From Phallusia mammillata (taxonomy: Eukaryota; Chordata; Ascidiacea; Phlebobranchia; Ascidiidae): a stretch of 64,000 bases of DNA. This document shows, in pieces, positions 36,901 to 49,962 of this stretch. Made by a program: the position numbers and the translations under genes. Positions within the stretch are counted from its first letter, which is position 1, and each line of letters begins with the position of its first letter. Where the stretch lies: NCBI GenBank assembly GCA_003260075.1, contig QLIY01000108.1, positions 45,383 to 109,382 on the forward strand, read 5' to 3'. The notes beneath the pieces are model-generated. The model was not told where the DNA came from, did no database searches, and was given only the letters and a program-made list of their open reading frames with translations.

Positions 36901-39900
36901 AAAATCCAACACCTTGTATTGATTCTGTCATTGGTCAGGTGCAGCATACCAATCACTAGGTGGCAAAACTGAGTAGCACTATTGTAAATGTGTTGCTCAC
37001 TAGACAGTACAAACAATTGTTCACTGATAAGAATTTGGACAAGAAGTGGTTGTTTGCATTCTTCGAAAAGTACAATAGTACGTGTTCAAAGACCTAAACT
37101 GTGTTTCCCGGTTCCCGCTTTGTACGTGACACGACTTTGATGTTTGGGTAAACGAATATCGCTTTTATTGAAGTGTTACGGTATAGGATTGGCGTAACTG
37201 TTAGAAACTGTTAGTATGCGCCGAACAGGGTCACTGGTTTGCTTTTTACTACAAGCGGTTGTAGCGTTTGTATTTCTGTTATGTTTAAATTTAGAATCCC
37301 TGGCCTTTCAAGTGTGTATGTAAACCATGAACATATTTTTGTGCGATGAAAAGTCGTTACATTCCAATAAGATATTTCAGGTTACGAGTGTTACCGTCTA
37401 TCAGTTGGAAATGCTCACGAAAATATAATGCCAAAAAATAATTCCTCGTATAGCAGTGTAAAATACCTTTCGAAGCCAAACGTTCTAATGTATAAGTTGT
37501 TTTTCCTTTCCGCATATTCGTATTTTTACATGAAGCTCGATTTACAAATACTAACTTGTATTGGTGGGCCGGTACGGTAAATTATTGGAAGCCTCATGCT
37601 GACAAAACGGGACATTGCGATCTTTGTAATACATGATGACAACCGTTGCAAAGCCGATACATGACTTGCATCATCTTACAGTACATAAAAGCTCAATCCT
37701 AATGATCAAGCTGAATGTATTGTCATGCAATTTAACTAGTATCAAGACAGAACATCATTTTTTTCTGCAGTTAAACTCAAATTAGTTATAACTGCACATT
37801 ATATGGTTTACCACAACAGAAGGCGGTCAGAGCTCTGACCATTCCCATTTTCAAAAAAAAATAACAATGAAATTAATCTCCGCATTGTGTGTAACAACCA
37901 AGGAGTCGAACCGCTTGTCATATGGGTTCAGGTTCGGTTCGGGTTCACTTGGTTTTATTTTTAAGGGTTTAACCGCTCAAACCGGTTCGCGGGTTCGGGT
38001 TCAGTTCCGGTTCGACTCCCTGGTAACAACACACAAGCACGCACAACCAGTGGTGGGATTCATTTTTTTTTTGTCAGCCGGTTCTATCACAAAAGTAATA
38101 TTTTTCGCCGGTTCTGTTACAAAAAGTCCATTGACAGTAACCAGTAATGCTAACGCTGATCTCATAAAATTTCGTGAGTCGGTTCTATACAACCGGTGCG
38201 AACCGGCTGAATCCCACCACTGCCCACAACCCAACAAACGGCAATAGATAGTACAGGCTATAGTCGCTATGTAATGCGACAGTCCTGTGTTGAGGCTTAG
38301 GTATGCGGCGTTAAATTGAGTTTGACGCTTGATGAGCTTATGGATCGTTATTTTCTGGGACAATCTACTAATTATATTCGTCTTAATTTTTACTGATGCA
38401 AAACAAACAATCTATACAAGTAATTACATCCACTGGGATTTCAGTTGCTCTCAGGCGCGTAAGGCCTATACATTGGTCAAATTTAATTGATCACAGGCAG
38501 GAGCCGCTAGAAACACACCAAAATGTGGGAAATGTGTATCATAGACTTAAGAGGACCTTTCGGCTCCTTAAAGGTGGAAAGAAATGTGATTGTTCTCGTG
38601 TTTCGATTGTTGTTATGCAATTTTCTAACAAATAACATGCCAGTCGTATCCACACTAGAATTGTATATGGACCCAAAGTTTAAGCCCAAACTTAACCCAA
38701 ATTTTTTTTTTTTTTTTCTTGAAAATATTAAAGGGGAAAAATTCTTCGCCACATGCCTGTAGTTTACTAAAACAACTTGTATGGTTGACACTTACCTGAA
38801 TGCATGCAAGGTGGCCGTAACGAGCCGCAACATGGACAGGAGTGTTACTGCAGTGGTCAGCTGTATCGATCGGGTAACCTTCATCTTTCATTTCCTCGCA
38901 CAACCAGTCCAGTATCTCATTTCTGTCGTATCTGGCCGCCACGTGAGCGATCGGTGGCCTCGTACTGGATCCGTCGAAGGACGAAGGTCGCTTCGAGATT
39001 GATAACTCTTCCCTGGCCACTGTGTGGCGCACTAGCCACTGCACGCAGCCAATGTGACCGTTCTGAAAACATATGAGTTTGATCATAGGTTTGAGGTGAA
39101 AAGGGGGTAAAAGACAAACATATAAAAAGTTAGAGAGTTTCGTTGTTAGAAGTCACTTGTATTTAATTCAAACGATTAAAAAACCACAAATCCATTAACG
39201 TGTATAGTCAACGTTGAAGGTGAACGTTTACATTACAATTTGGTTTCGTTTCTCGCCTCATTTACAATTGCCTGTTGACATAAGGGTTAAGACGAAGGTT
39301 GGCCTGACAATGCTTTGTTGTGGGAGTTTGGGCTCCTTGAAATGGTTAAGATATCGATTTTCGACTTTGCAAGTCTAGACACAAGCAAAATCCTCAATAA
39401 AAACTACTAGCGAAATGAATTTATCTCATACAATTTCATCATTTTAGGTCAAGCGTTTTCTATGCTTAAATATTTGTATTGTTATTGTTGTTGTTCTATG
39501 TGCGTGTGTTTGTTTGTCTGTCTATGTGAGTGTATGTTCAGTGTAGGTTTAAGCTTGCTATAGATACGTTGTGCTATAGTGACACATTTCATGCTATAGC
39601 GTCAAGTCAATTTTGGCTTAAAATATTTTCCACTGCCCAATTAGGCCTAGTATGAGGCTACAGTTAAAGTTGTCGCGACGTTTCTACAACAAAACCCTTT
39701 AATCTGCCCAATTGAAAATCTCAAGCACTCGTAGTGTTTGAATCATCTACCAACGTTTAACCACTATAGTAAGTTGCTTATTTATTACACATCACGCATT
39801 TGTACTGTTATTTAGAGTTAATGTTTTGACATGAGCTTTAAATGAACATCTGTGATTTGGACAGTTCATTATTTCCTTTTTTAAAACATAAATGCCACTT

Positions 39901-42900
39901 GCTTAGAGTTAAGCCTGTTGTTTCGTTGATTTAGTAGTTTTATCAGTTGTTAGTTAAGACCACAATACAAATATGGTAAGATTGAAAATTCAGTAGATAT
40001 GCGATACACTAATGCAGAAATATATTTTGTCATTAGATCTAAATTGGCTTTAACGGGCAAAAGTCAGTAAAGCAAATTGTATTCAACAATAATAATGAAC
40101 TATTAGCGCAAATTCATTAAGTAAGTAAGTTCAACACAATATACTGCCTATGACAACCTTAACAAGAAACCTGTCAGCTTCTAATCAGCCGCAAGTGTTT
40201 CTAAAGTTTAGCCGAGCGGAAAGCATCACAATTGTGAATTCCTATTGTGTAACGGTGGGTTGGCGAACCCGTCATAATGCCTATTGTTGCGTCACCCTTA
40301 AATAAGAGTTATGGCCAGAAAGCGTTACATGAATGGATAATGAGATTAGGACTCGCTGAATTCATTTGGACTCAAGCAGCAAACGCCGTTGTTGTTATTG
40401 TTGTCTGTTAAACCCAGATAGCGTGCCTCTGCCGCGAAAAACTGGATCAACGGCATTTCAAAAATTCTCCCAGGTAGATTTCAATCGTTTTTCCGTTGAT
40501 AAAAATGAGTCATTGCATAAGTTATTGCTTTTGTGGATCCACTCCAAAAACATATCTTAGTTATTTAAATCTTAGTTATTTAAACTAAAGGTAAAGCAAT
40601 AAGCGCGTTTAAATGCGACTACATAACACCTGTGTTTGTACACTTTTCAAACAATATTTGAGCAGTATATGTATGTAAAGATATAAAATTATCTTCAAAA
40701 CGTGAGTTCAACGTTCGACGTTAAAGGATAATTTTCATGGAAACAATTGTTTTAGGAGTAAAAATTTACTTCCACTTGTCTTTTTTTAATTTGTTTCTTT
40801 CGGACTGTCTCTTATAAACCTGCAACGGCTGGTAACATGAATTTGAGTTAAAAACCGATGGGGTGGCATGGTTGTTAAGGACTTGTAATTGTAACTATTG
40901 CATAATTTCGTAAACATGAAATCAAACTAAGTATAGTAAACGGACAATGACGACAAGCTGCATAAACAACATTACACATTAAATTCACCTTACACAACCA
41001 TATGACGCATTCTTGTGGTCATCAAATTTTGTATCGGAGAAACAGATTAATCCATGACGTACCAAGGCTATCGTAAATCACTTTAGCTATTTCTCTAATT
41101 CAATATTTTGCTATACCAGCACAACCAGTAGGTATAAAGGGCGATGCGCTGTTCTGTTTACACAGGACACTCTCGATCGTAAAACACAGTTTCAGCAGGC
41201 CAACTAGAAAGAACAAGTCAGCTGCTTCGTGGTACGCTTAAAACAAGTTTAGACATGCTGGACTGCTTTCGTACACAAGCTTGGCATATTTCATGAGCCG
41301 TGAGCTTTTTAAAGATATGTTTATCAAGTCAACTACTTATGCCTTTAACGTTCGTCAAACGATTTCAGTAGCTTTTGCCCTGTTGCCTAGATACGGCGTC
41401 GTTGTTGTGAATTGACACAGGAATGATTTGAGATGTAAACTAACATTCATTCCACTGAACGCGTGACTATGTTTACGTTAACAACAGTACGCTCGTATAT
41501 TTCATCACCTCCGCAAAGCCTAAATTTCGTACATTACGAAATGTCTAAGCCAAGTTGCATATTAAGTTGATAAGCTGTCATTGTCGCAAAAATAACAACA
41601 AACTGACAGCAATTACCCTAAATTCGTGTTGTATATTTGCGTTTTACCTACAGCTTTCTTATTTCTAAATTCGGCGATGAAGTCGAGGGATTTAGATTAC
41701 GTAATATATCTGTTTTGTTTATCGGATCAAATAAGCGTTAAAATTTATCGAACGTTATGACCTGATTTTAAACAGTTCGGTAAAATCTTTATTAAAGTAA
41801 CATAGAAACTAAAACCAGCAAAACTTGTATGTGCGTCAAAATATTTGGATTGGCTCATCGCTTTAACGAGTAGGCTGTAAACAGGCCGTTGTGCACATTA
41901 ATTTTTCTTGTTATAGAAGTAATCAATACTAATGACACACCAGTTTGCTTTGTCGTATATGGATAACCAGATTTATCACACCGTCTGTAAAGCGGATTGC
42001 CTTTTTAATTTACACTATGACATCACAAAAAGCACAAAGAGAGAGTTCTATAACCCGGAATCATGCGTTGAGGTTTGCGGGAGGAACAAGACCTGTGTAA
42101 CTGCCAACGTTTGTACAGCTAGCAAACAAAGCCATGTACAAAACATACACTTCACATGGTAAATGTGCTACTCACTACTCGAGTCGCATAAATCTGTTTT
42201 AGCATTTCAGGTTGTTTTTTCTAAAGCCTACTTGTATTGTGCTGGTAAAAAAAACATCTTGAATATAATTTAATTTTCACTGCTTGACATTGCCTATTAC
42301 AAAATTTAAAGCTAAACGACAAAACGATTTTATTCCTCACAGTATCCAGTAACGGATTTATTTCAATTGCTTTTAACCTTGCTGAACCACTTCGTTTTAG
42401 TGTAACGAAATTGTTACCTTGATTGCCATTGCAGTTGGAGTCATTAAATCATCATTAGGTAGAGTAATAAGGTTTGGGTTAGAAGTGGAAACCAATCTTC
42501 TGATACAGGGCAAGTGCCCATTCTCAGCAGCTACATGTAAGGCGGTGTTGCCTCTTTCGTCAACGGTGTCGTTTAATTCGCTTGCAGAGAAAGAATTCTA
42601 CAAAACAACACTATTAGTTAATATAACTTTTCCCGCCATTTGGTATTTCAGAACCTTACACAAAACTATTCGTGTGAAATTGTGTATGACGTAACAATAT
42701 TGTAGATTAGTGATGAACCTGGTCACAGAAAACATCAACGATTTTAATCAGCACCGAACTGGTTTGTTGCCAAAAAATTGCCATGCATTTGTTTTGGTTT
42801 ACTGTCTTTTGTGAAACATTGGCTGTATATTTGCTAGCGATTGTGACTGTGAAACGTTTTGGGATTTCACAAACTGCCTACAGTAAGTAAAATTGTTCGG

Positions 42901-44553
42901 TGTTTTAAACTTAAGTTTTTTGGGTTTATTGGTACAAATTTTAAAACCTGGAAAGGTTTGAGTTATGACTAATGTCAGAAGTGGCTAGATTCAAGGGATT
43001 GTACACTTAAACAGTTTAAATGTAGACAAATTTGGCATAAAGTAACTTTAAACTCATTAAAATGCCATTTTGAGTATATACTTATAGTACATAGCAAAAT
43101 CTATAGACTTTGATATAGCAGTGTATAATGAAATTGTCTGCCAGCAACGCCCCCAGACAAGAATAGAACATGATTGCAGTTATTATGTCTGGTCGTTTTA
43201 AAGTTGAAGCAATTGCCCTGTTTGGCCTATGCAACTTTCTAAATTGCAGTGTTGTTGCAAAGTGAACAGACAACAGGTAGTTCGATAAATATGCACATCA
43301 AATCAAACCATGGACCAGGCTATCTTTAAATGTAAATGGTTACTGCAAGCAGCCTTGTAAATTTCACAATGGTCGTTTGCAAAACAAGTAAATGATGACT
43401 TATGTAGGTAAATGCACAAAACTTGTTCGAAACCTCCAATACCGCCGATATGACAAGACATAGCCTACACTGTGGTATATGCCCTTGAACAAGCTTTTTA
43501 CGTTGATTGGTGCACTTAACCTGTCCACTATGTCCTCTATTTTTCATAATCCCATTACAGCATAATCGCCGAGCCTATTTTGCGCTGGTAGGGGTTTAAC
43601 CTATACTGAACGGTCCGAAGTTGTGGTGAACGTTCATGAATAATTGACATACCAACGCGTGGAGGTCGCCTCTCATTGCTGCCTCAAACATGTCAGTGAT
43701 GGTCGAGTGATCCATCGCTTCATCGACGTCCGTATCGATCGTTTGATTAGGTTTAACTTCACTTCGTTGAGCAAGCTCGTTGCGGGGTGTCAGGCACTTT
43801 GCGTAAACGATTTTCTGTTGGGCGAACGGGTTCACCGGTGCAAACTCTGCAAATCAAATGAAGACACGTTGCAGATAAACACCTCTTCACCATAGCAACG
43901 GATAACCCTGATACAGTGTAACATCATGACTACCCTTTAGGGATAATGGCAAGGAAAGAGGTCAATTCGGGCTATTTGAGAAGATTGTTTTGAAGGAATA
44001 ATATGGAGGGACTATTTTATCACAATTGAGAGCTAAAACCTCATAGTATTGGCATTTTGGGGATTACGATTCAACTACCTAAGTGAACACAAAGAACATA
44101 CGGTCAAAACAGACCTTCACGTTGGTGCACGTTGCTTCCAGCATTTTGCCTGGATGGGGAATTGTCGTCGTAAGGTCGGTCCTGTCTTGGCGTTGAAGCG
44201 CTGCTAAGGCTAGAATACGAGCTATCGCTGCTTTGAGGCGTACGGTGGTGCTCAAAACTCCTTCGCTGAGGCGGATTTCGGACATCGTCGTGATTGTAAA
44301 AGCCACGTTCGTCTTCTGAATCTAACACAGAGGATTCTTCGACTATTGTCTCCAAGTCACTGTCCGGATAATAGTAGTGATCGACAACATTGTGGTTCGC
44401 TTTGTTGTCATAGCCGTTGGTAAGTTCAGGCGGGGGCCGGTACTCCGGCGGAGGCCCGTTCTGGTCTGGAACCGCAGAATCTATCGGATTTGGCGGGCCT
44501 CCTAGTTTGTACCAACTTTGTGGCCCGGGTTGTGGTTGATTCCAGGTGTGCAT
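30279..44553 (-). CDS. SNCAIP: Synphilin-1 (alpha-synuclein-interacting protein) orthologue
   Basis: Ten exons in transcript order: 44553-44115, 43846-43653, 42597-42418, 39062-38796, 36477-36308, 35739-35513, 34937-34488, 33796-33649, 33414-32849, 30973-30279. Lengths sum to 3336 nt, so 1111 codons plus TAA, with all phases consistent. The start is the first ATG after an in-frame stop at 44601. Residues about 190-400 hold ankyrin repeats (GNTALHVAAENGHLPCI, NGHIGCVQWLV, SNTPVHVAARYGHLACIQ) followed by YLVVVETCVSLAQQVV. The same order and a near-identical YLVVVETC segment are known from vertebrate synphilin-1. A short coiled coil follows (LRTENEQLKKN). The rest is low-complexity and Pro/Ser-rich, with a run of about 16 Gln near residue 905. 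In vertebrates synphilin-1 is a cytoplasmic adaptor that binds alpha-synuclein and ubiquitin ligases; whether that holds here is not visible. The N gap lies in the last intron, so no exon is lost. Confidence 0.94.
30841..30900 (-). repeat. Pure CAA repeat coding polyglutamine in synphilin exon 10
   Basis: About 16 uninterrupted CAA codons on the minus strand (TTG repeats on plus) encode a glutamine tract, followed by a mixed Gln/His stretch. Absence of CAG interruptions makes the tract likely to vary in length between individuals. The repeat is in frame and inside the last exon, so it is translated. Confidence 0.9.
31273..32807. mobile_element. hAT-like element in the last synphilin intron, containing the N gap
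   Basis: Ends TAGGGCAATTATTTTTTGAC and GTCAAAAAATATTTGCCCTA, with an 8-bp duplication ATTATAAT at 31265-31272 and 32808-32815. Both subterminal regions carry AAATTTTGAC-type repeats. The centre is the 942-N gap, so coding content is unknown. Confidence 0.8.
31665..32606. other. Assembly gap, 942 N
   Basis: Run of N. The flanks belong to one transposable element and both neighbouring synphilin exons join in frame, so no synphilin exon has to be postulated inside. Confidence 1.
33782..34030. repeat. Direct repeat around a 10-C run at the synphilin exon 8 acceptor
   Basis: GTCTGCGTTTACGATAAAAA to AACTTATAGTT is repeated on either side of 33908-33917 with single-base differences. The copy next to the exon has an intact acceptor, so the coding exon is unaffected. 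Confidence 0.85.
35140..35485. repeat. Direct repeat around a C-run, synphilin intron 6
   Basis: GTGACATTTTCGAGAAGTGA to TTTAAAAACTGGTCTGGG occurs at about 35151-35308 and 35320-35477, joined by C at 35309-35319. A few substitutions separate the copies. Confidence 0.85.
35930..36135. repeat. Direct repeat around a 10-C run, synphilin intron 5
   Basis: TATTAAATCAAAGTACAATT to TTATAAATGATCA is present before and after 36029-36038, with differences such as GAGACTGACA against GCGACTAACA. Confidence 0.85.
38048..38222. mobile_element. Short hAT-like element in synphilin intron 4
   Basis: Ends CAGTGGTGGGATTC and GAATCCCACCACTG are perfect inverted repeats. Flanks CGCACAAC and CCCACAAC are a near-perfect 8-bp target duplication. 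175 bp, non-coding. Before it, 37920-38030 is rich in GGGTTCGGGTTC-type repeats. Confidence 0.85.
38796..39062 (-). CDS. SNCAIP: Synphilin exon 4: two ankyrin repeats
   Basis: A 267-nt exon from AACGGTCACATT to CATTCAG with GTAAG donor. It encodes NGHIGCVQWLV, a central LDWLCEEMKDEGYPID helix, and SNTPVHVAARYGHLACIQ. It lies 3.4 kb downstream of exon 3, the longest intron of the gene. Confidence 0.9.
39063..42417. other. Synphilin intron 3, nothing recognised
   Basis: 3.35 kb of AT-rich single-copy-looking sequence without C/G runs or clear transposon ends. A 76-codon plus-strand frame at 41932-42162 has several cysteines but no splice or homology support. Confidence 0.5.
42418..42597 (-). 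CDS. SNCAIP: Synphilin exon 3: ankyrin repeat
   Basis: A 180-nt exon in phase 0 on both sides, bounded by AG and GTAAC. It encodes DERGNTALHVAAENGHLPCI followed by LPNDDLMTPTAMAIK, which joins directly to NGHIGCVQWLV of the next exon. This reproduces the vertebrate synphilin ankyrin block, including the transition from the AIK helix to the next NG repeat. Confidence 0.9.
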
Positions 44554-47500
44554 TTCGAAGAATTCCAACGTATTAGCTTTCAAACATGATAATATCCACT
44601 ATCTCCGTATTCAGCAATACAGCATCCTTGGTTCAATGTTTACTCGAAACTTTCTAAAATATTGTAAGCTCTATGACGTCATAAAGGACTCGAGGTTACT
44701 CATCCAATTTTTATTGTGAGCTGTGTACATAAGATCGTGCCATTGTTGTGTTCCGTTTACGGGTTACGCCGTGGAACTTCGGCATTGTTACAACCCACGA
44801 CCCCGTTGATCGATAATAACACATTTATATTGTACCTGAAACTTTACCGTCGGCACCGTGCTACATTGACATTCATACCTGACTCAAAGGCCATCTTTGC
44901 GCGTTTAGTCGTGATAAAGTATTTTAAACAATATCGTCCGTTTACGCATTCAACAAAAAGCTTTTAACACAGTTTATTGCACAAAACTCGCTTTAGGCAA
45001 ATATTTTTCTTAAACTCGTGCATAGCAAAAACTGTTATAACACTCAACTACTGCAAGTTTGGGTTATAACTAGTGATAATCAAGAAACACTAGAAGCCAC
45101 AAGATATACATCACTCTTAGTAAAAGTTCAAGGCACAACACCGCCAAAATAACCTGGCTATAACTGTACTGTAAGCATCCCAATAACGCAATACGAGGGT
45201 GAACCCTTGTTACTGCATGTGTAGATGACCGCGTCTGCAATATTGACTTTCAGACAATTATTAACATATCACCTTCCCCTACAGTTAAATGAGGTCCGCT
45301 TTATTGTTTTATTGCACCAGACTCATTGTTAAACTATATTATTAATGTAAATCAATATTGGCTGGGCTTAATGCATACCTTTCATCAAAATAAGACTAGT
45401 TAAAATCAAGGTGAATTTAGATGAAATAAAAAAAGCGTACACTCTTTTGAACGCCATTTCTTTTCCAGTGTCCATCAAAGTTCTTTTCTATGGGCCTCAT
45501 TTTGTTGTTTTAAACGCAATTGATTTAAACATTCACTAGTGCCAAAACTATTTATTAAACAACTTTTAACGAAGAGGATTATCACTTTCTTAAATTGAAC
45601 AACAGGAAAACACGAGTATCCAACGACTACCTTCTGTTTTTGAATTGCACTGGCACGAGTTAACTTGCGATTTCACTATCCAAAGATCCAGCAACTATTT
45701 CTCTGCCTGTGGTATAAATTGATTGCTGTCTGAAGTACCTGGATTTGCGAATCGACTAAGTTTGATATATCGATCGTCTATAATCCGTTCACAGCAGCCC
45801 AGTGGTGGACTATTCCTGTGAGCACTGTGAACAAACCTGGGCTATTGGTGAGGCCTGAAAGCGAAATAGCATAATTAATACAAAGCCCCTTTCGACGCTT
45901 TAAAGCGTATCGCATTTTGGAGTCACTTGAAACTCGAGCATGGGCGGTACGTTCACATGCCAGCGAAATTCAAATAGCGCAACTCGCTAGGCTTGCGCTC
46001 CAAACAGCTCGACGGGCAATGGAGAAAAAGTGGCATTGTACCACTCCTGGGTTGAGGAGCTGCCGGGCGCCTCCGATGTTTGTTTCTTTCTTTCTCCTGT
46101 GATGTTTGTCGTGCGCCGCCAGTTACTGTGGAATTATGTTTATTCAACAGCGGCCGGACAACTCTTGAAGTGTGCTTCGGAAAAGCTGAGGTGAACAGGC
46201 AAATTGCAGTACTTCAAATGTGTTTCGGAGTTATGACTAACCTGAATTTTGTCCGCGGGGTGCTACTTGTTTTCGCTTCGCCCTTTGACAGTAAACACTG
46301 TAGGATGCTCTTAAGGACAGATGCTGGGGGCTTACTGTATTTTGTGCGTTGATTAATGCCACAAATATGCGAAAGTTGTGACATTATTGTGATGCCAGTT
46401 TTCATAATAAAATTGCACAATTAAACAAACCAGCAAAGTTTATCTGTATGTCGAACACGAGGATTATTTTGTCTTGGTAAATGACTTTTAAAACAAAACA
46501 ACATCCTACAATTCAATGTAAGTTTCCATAGTCGTTAAAAAATTAAACTCAAACTTAATTACACAGTCGACACGGACAAATCTTGGTCTAAAACCCGTTT
46601 TTACAGCCTGCCCGCACATACTCTTGAAATTTTGTGCAACAACAAGCAACTGGTACCGCAATGTTTAACCGCCCTAGCACTTCGCGTTAAATGCTGATTT
46701 AAGACACGACACGTAAGACTCCTTTAACTTCAACAACCATTAAACCTCGCTGCGTTAATTTCGTTTTCAACATAAAAATAATTTGCTCATTAAAGGAATG
46801 GTTTGGTCATTTAATATTGTGTTCCATATTAATAAAAAGAAAATTGTTAAAGACCTCTGCCTATCTCTACCCAACAGATTTTAAATACGAGGAGTACCAA
46901 ACTGGACTTTTTGAAAAACCCCACATCTAAGGTATTGTCACAACGGAAACGAAAAAACTACTTGTGCAACAGTACAATTTTATTTAACCAACCATTAAGA
47001 CGCCGACGGGGGTCGACAAGTCAACGCTAAAATCCACAAAAGTTTATCTCACGCTGCTAGCAGCTCAGTGCGCCACCCAGCGGCCGCAGAAAATTCGCCA
47101 AATTTCGCACTGCAAAAATGCACAGGAAGGCATTGGCAACGCAGCAGTCCAACGACGACCAAGCCTTTGTTTGCATGAGCTGACGTTGGTTATTCCGTTT
47201 CGGGGTCGGTGGTCACAAAGAGTTGTTGATTGTCTGTAACTCCAGCGTCTGTACTGAGTGCTTTGATGGATTAATCGAAGTATCTTTATTATAGAACTCA
47301 AGAGACCAGAGCACATCTGTAAAACAAAGAACTGACGCGGCCGACTGTCTGAGCTTCTAAGCGGGGCCGTTACAGAATAAAAAGAAAACAAACCGCCGTA
47401 GGGTGCTACGCAAGAGGACAAACACACAGAAATTTGCATGGACAGACACAAGAGGGAATAAGCGAGCGCGCTACAGCACACAAGACAACCGGCCAACCAC

Positions 47501-48324
47501 AAAGCCTCAAGAAGTCACGTGTTTAGGCCGGTGCAAAGGCAGACAGAACTTTGTCGGTTGTGTGGGAATTCTCTAACGGACATAATTGGTTCTTTGAACC
47601 TTTTTGCTAGAATCCTTATCCATTACGGGATAAACTGCAAAATCAAAAATATTGGTGCATCTGCGCTGAGTAAAATCGTTTCGCTCATGGGATAACGACA
47701 ACAGCAGGTCGGCACTGTGCTTCATAAAACAACACTGTACACGGTTCGTAGGGATCGTCAAGGCAAAACCGAGAACCCAACCATTGGTTTGTTTACGGTG
47801 ATTGGCCCAATACAGTGTTAGAAGGGGACGAACGCCGTGGAAACTTGGGAAGGGTAGGGGTTTAGAGCGCACAAAGAAACCGGTAGAAACTATACAAGAA
47901 CAGGGGATAAACATAAAAAGCGCGGCACCTTGCAAAAACCCATCCATGGTGGGTTGACTATTGCACTTCGTTCGTCCGGTCCTGTGTTTAAGCGTAGTTA
48001 TTTCACACAAAAATTTAACATATGGTTTGGTTCATTTTTCCGTCACTGCAGATTTTGGCTTTACGCGTTATTAAATTTAAACAAAACTTTTGCCACGGCA
48101 TGCGCAATTGTTTGCCCCGCCGTTTACATGCGCACATAGACATCGCATGTTTAAATTAAGATTTCTATAAACGCCAGAGGCTTCATTTAAAAAAGCAGCG
48201 CTAGGAAAAAGGGGACATGCAAAGGTAGAAGACATTCGTGAACCACGGGATTGAACTTGATATCCAAGTCGAAGGTAGGAAAAGTCCTTTTGAAATTGTC
48301 AAAATGATGACATCGGTTTATCAC

Positions 48325-48495
48325 TGGAACGTTTGGGCATCGTGCTTTGCAGAACGGGGGTTAGGGAATAAGTTAGCGTGAAAAAAATGGGAAAGGGGAG
48401 CGTTAAGTGACCCCCCCCCCCTGGAACGTTTGGGCATCGTGCTTTGCAGAACGGGGGTTAGGGAATAAAATGGGAAAGGGGAGCGTTAAGTGAAA
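48325..48495. repeat. Direct repeat around a C-run
   Basis: CTGGAACGTTTGGGCATCG to GAGCGTTAAGTGA is repeated on both sides of 48411-48421. The first copy has 20 extra bases. No gene is visible here. Confidence 0.8.
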
Positions 48496-48755
48496 AAAAA
48501 AACAAGACAGAAGGGATGAAATATCACCAGAAACGTTTGAAATAAGAATATGGTGCGCAAGGCGGGAGCACACAAACATAAAACAAGGAAAACCTGTGTG
48601 TACAGCAAAGGTCACGCGTAGGTCCTGTGGGTTATTATTTAACAGTCAGAACATCTACCCAAGTGAGATCGGTTATAAAGTAAGCAGCACCACCGATACC
48701 TCATTCTCCGGGCCCGGTATGAAACCCGAACCACGCAACTGGATTTCACAACACG

Positions 48756-48850
<95 letters not shown>
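48756..48850. repeat. 95-C homopolymer
   Basis: Uninterrupted C run. No duplicated flank was found. Open frames across it on both strands are artefacts of the homopolymer (poly-Pro or poly-Gly) and not genes. Confidence 0.95.
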
Positions 48851-48851
<1 letters not shown>

Positions 48852-49261
48852 ATGAGCCGACGAGTCTATGACGACATTAGCGGCGCCGTGGGACAATGCG
48901 GTGGCACGTGGACGCGTCGGTTTAGCCGAAGGTGTCATGCCGATGACGCAACCACTTCCTGCGAGGCAATAATCACTCGCTGCGTGTGGTAGTGTGGTTT
49001 CGCGTGCCAGGCATTCTGCAATTTCAACCCAAAACGCCTCTAAACTGGCGGCAAACTTGTCGTATTACGACAGAAAAGATGAAAACCACAAGTCTTCGAC
49101 ATCATTTGAGAACATCACATACCACGTGACATTATGTCACTTCCGGGTAGGCGGTTCAATGTCGACTCAAGGGCGGATGGTCAATTAGTGCATCTCCGCC
49201 GAGCCTAGCCCTCTCTGGACGACAAGTCGAGACACAACACGACGCAGTGTGACGACATAGT

Positions 49262-49263
<2 letters not shown>

Positions 49264-49356
<93 letters not shown>
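49264..49356. repeat. 93-C homopolymer
   Basis: Uninterrupted C run 400 bp right of the previous one, with unrelated flanks. The reading frames across it should not be annotated. Confidence 0.95.
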
Positions 49357-49962
49357 ACGGGTAGTGGTGGTAAAATCGAAGCGCAAAGACATAAAAGAAA
49401 TAAAAAAGGAAAAAGGGGGCTTGAAACGCTTATGAGGCCACGAGGGGCTAAAGGGGGCAAACATTGTCACTGTGGGTCCACTGGTTCCCATCTATCGGCG
49501 CGAATTCACCGTTCTGTTACGTTTTCGTTTGAAACAACAGCACCTGTGAATGCAAAGCACTTTGTTACAATTCTGATATTTGCATAGTAAATATCCTTAT
49601 TAAACAGTATGATGCCTTGATCAAATTAATCAGTTATCGAGATGAGCCACACCCTTCATTGATACAATGTGGTTTTAGTTACTTCAGTCCAATGCCACAT
49701 GACTACACAAATATTTTAGAATTTAAATGATTGCTTTTTTACAATTTCAAAAAAGGCAACACAGCAATCAAACTACCACTGATACTAAGTAATTTGTTTA
49801 GATTTAAAATACTTTAAAATTCAGTTGAATCAAGACATCTAACCTAACTTTGTCAGCAAAAAAATAGTTTTAAAATGATTCTTGGTGCTGGAATTATGGT
49901 CTCGAAAGAAATCTAGCCAAATCTGTACATATTTCATTTGTCCTCAAAAGTTGCAAATATTC

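Larger units (their letters stand above)
44602..49962. other. Intergenic region between synphilin and CK1 gamma, no gene recognised
   Basis: Synphilin starts at 44553, so the first part is its upstream region. The rest must hold the 3' end of CK1 gamma. Open frames up to 145 codons at 47065-47502 and 47573-48010 (minus) show no domain, no splice-consistent partner and Cys-rich or mixed composition, and I do not support them as genes. GC is slightly higher around 45900-48000. Two long C runs and one C-run duplication lie at 48330-49360. Confidence 0.5.

Noticed and set aside
45917-46352. Arg/Ala-rich plus-strand frames near 46 kb
   Set aside because: Only modestly higher GC content keeps them open. 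No similarity or splice structure recognised.
47065-48010. Two 145-codon minus-strand frames
   Set aside because: No recognisable domain, no signal or splice context, no conservation evidence within the window. Left as non-coding.
49156-49491. Open frames across the long C/G tracts (poly-Gly or poly-Pro proteins at 7.0, 8.6, 28.2, 48.7, 49.3 and 57.4 kb)
   Set aside because: A homopolymer is open in all frames. The flanking codons show no splice sites or domain, and the tracts are probably gap placeholders.
49728-49770. Minus-strand stretch reading CCVAFFEIVKK, a possible CK1 gamma C-terminal Cys exon
   Set aside because: The needed AG acceptor is missing at the required place and the frame from exon 10 does not fit. 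Only a weak resemblance remains.
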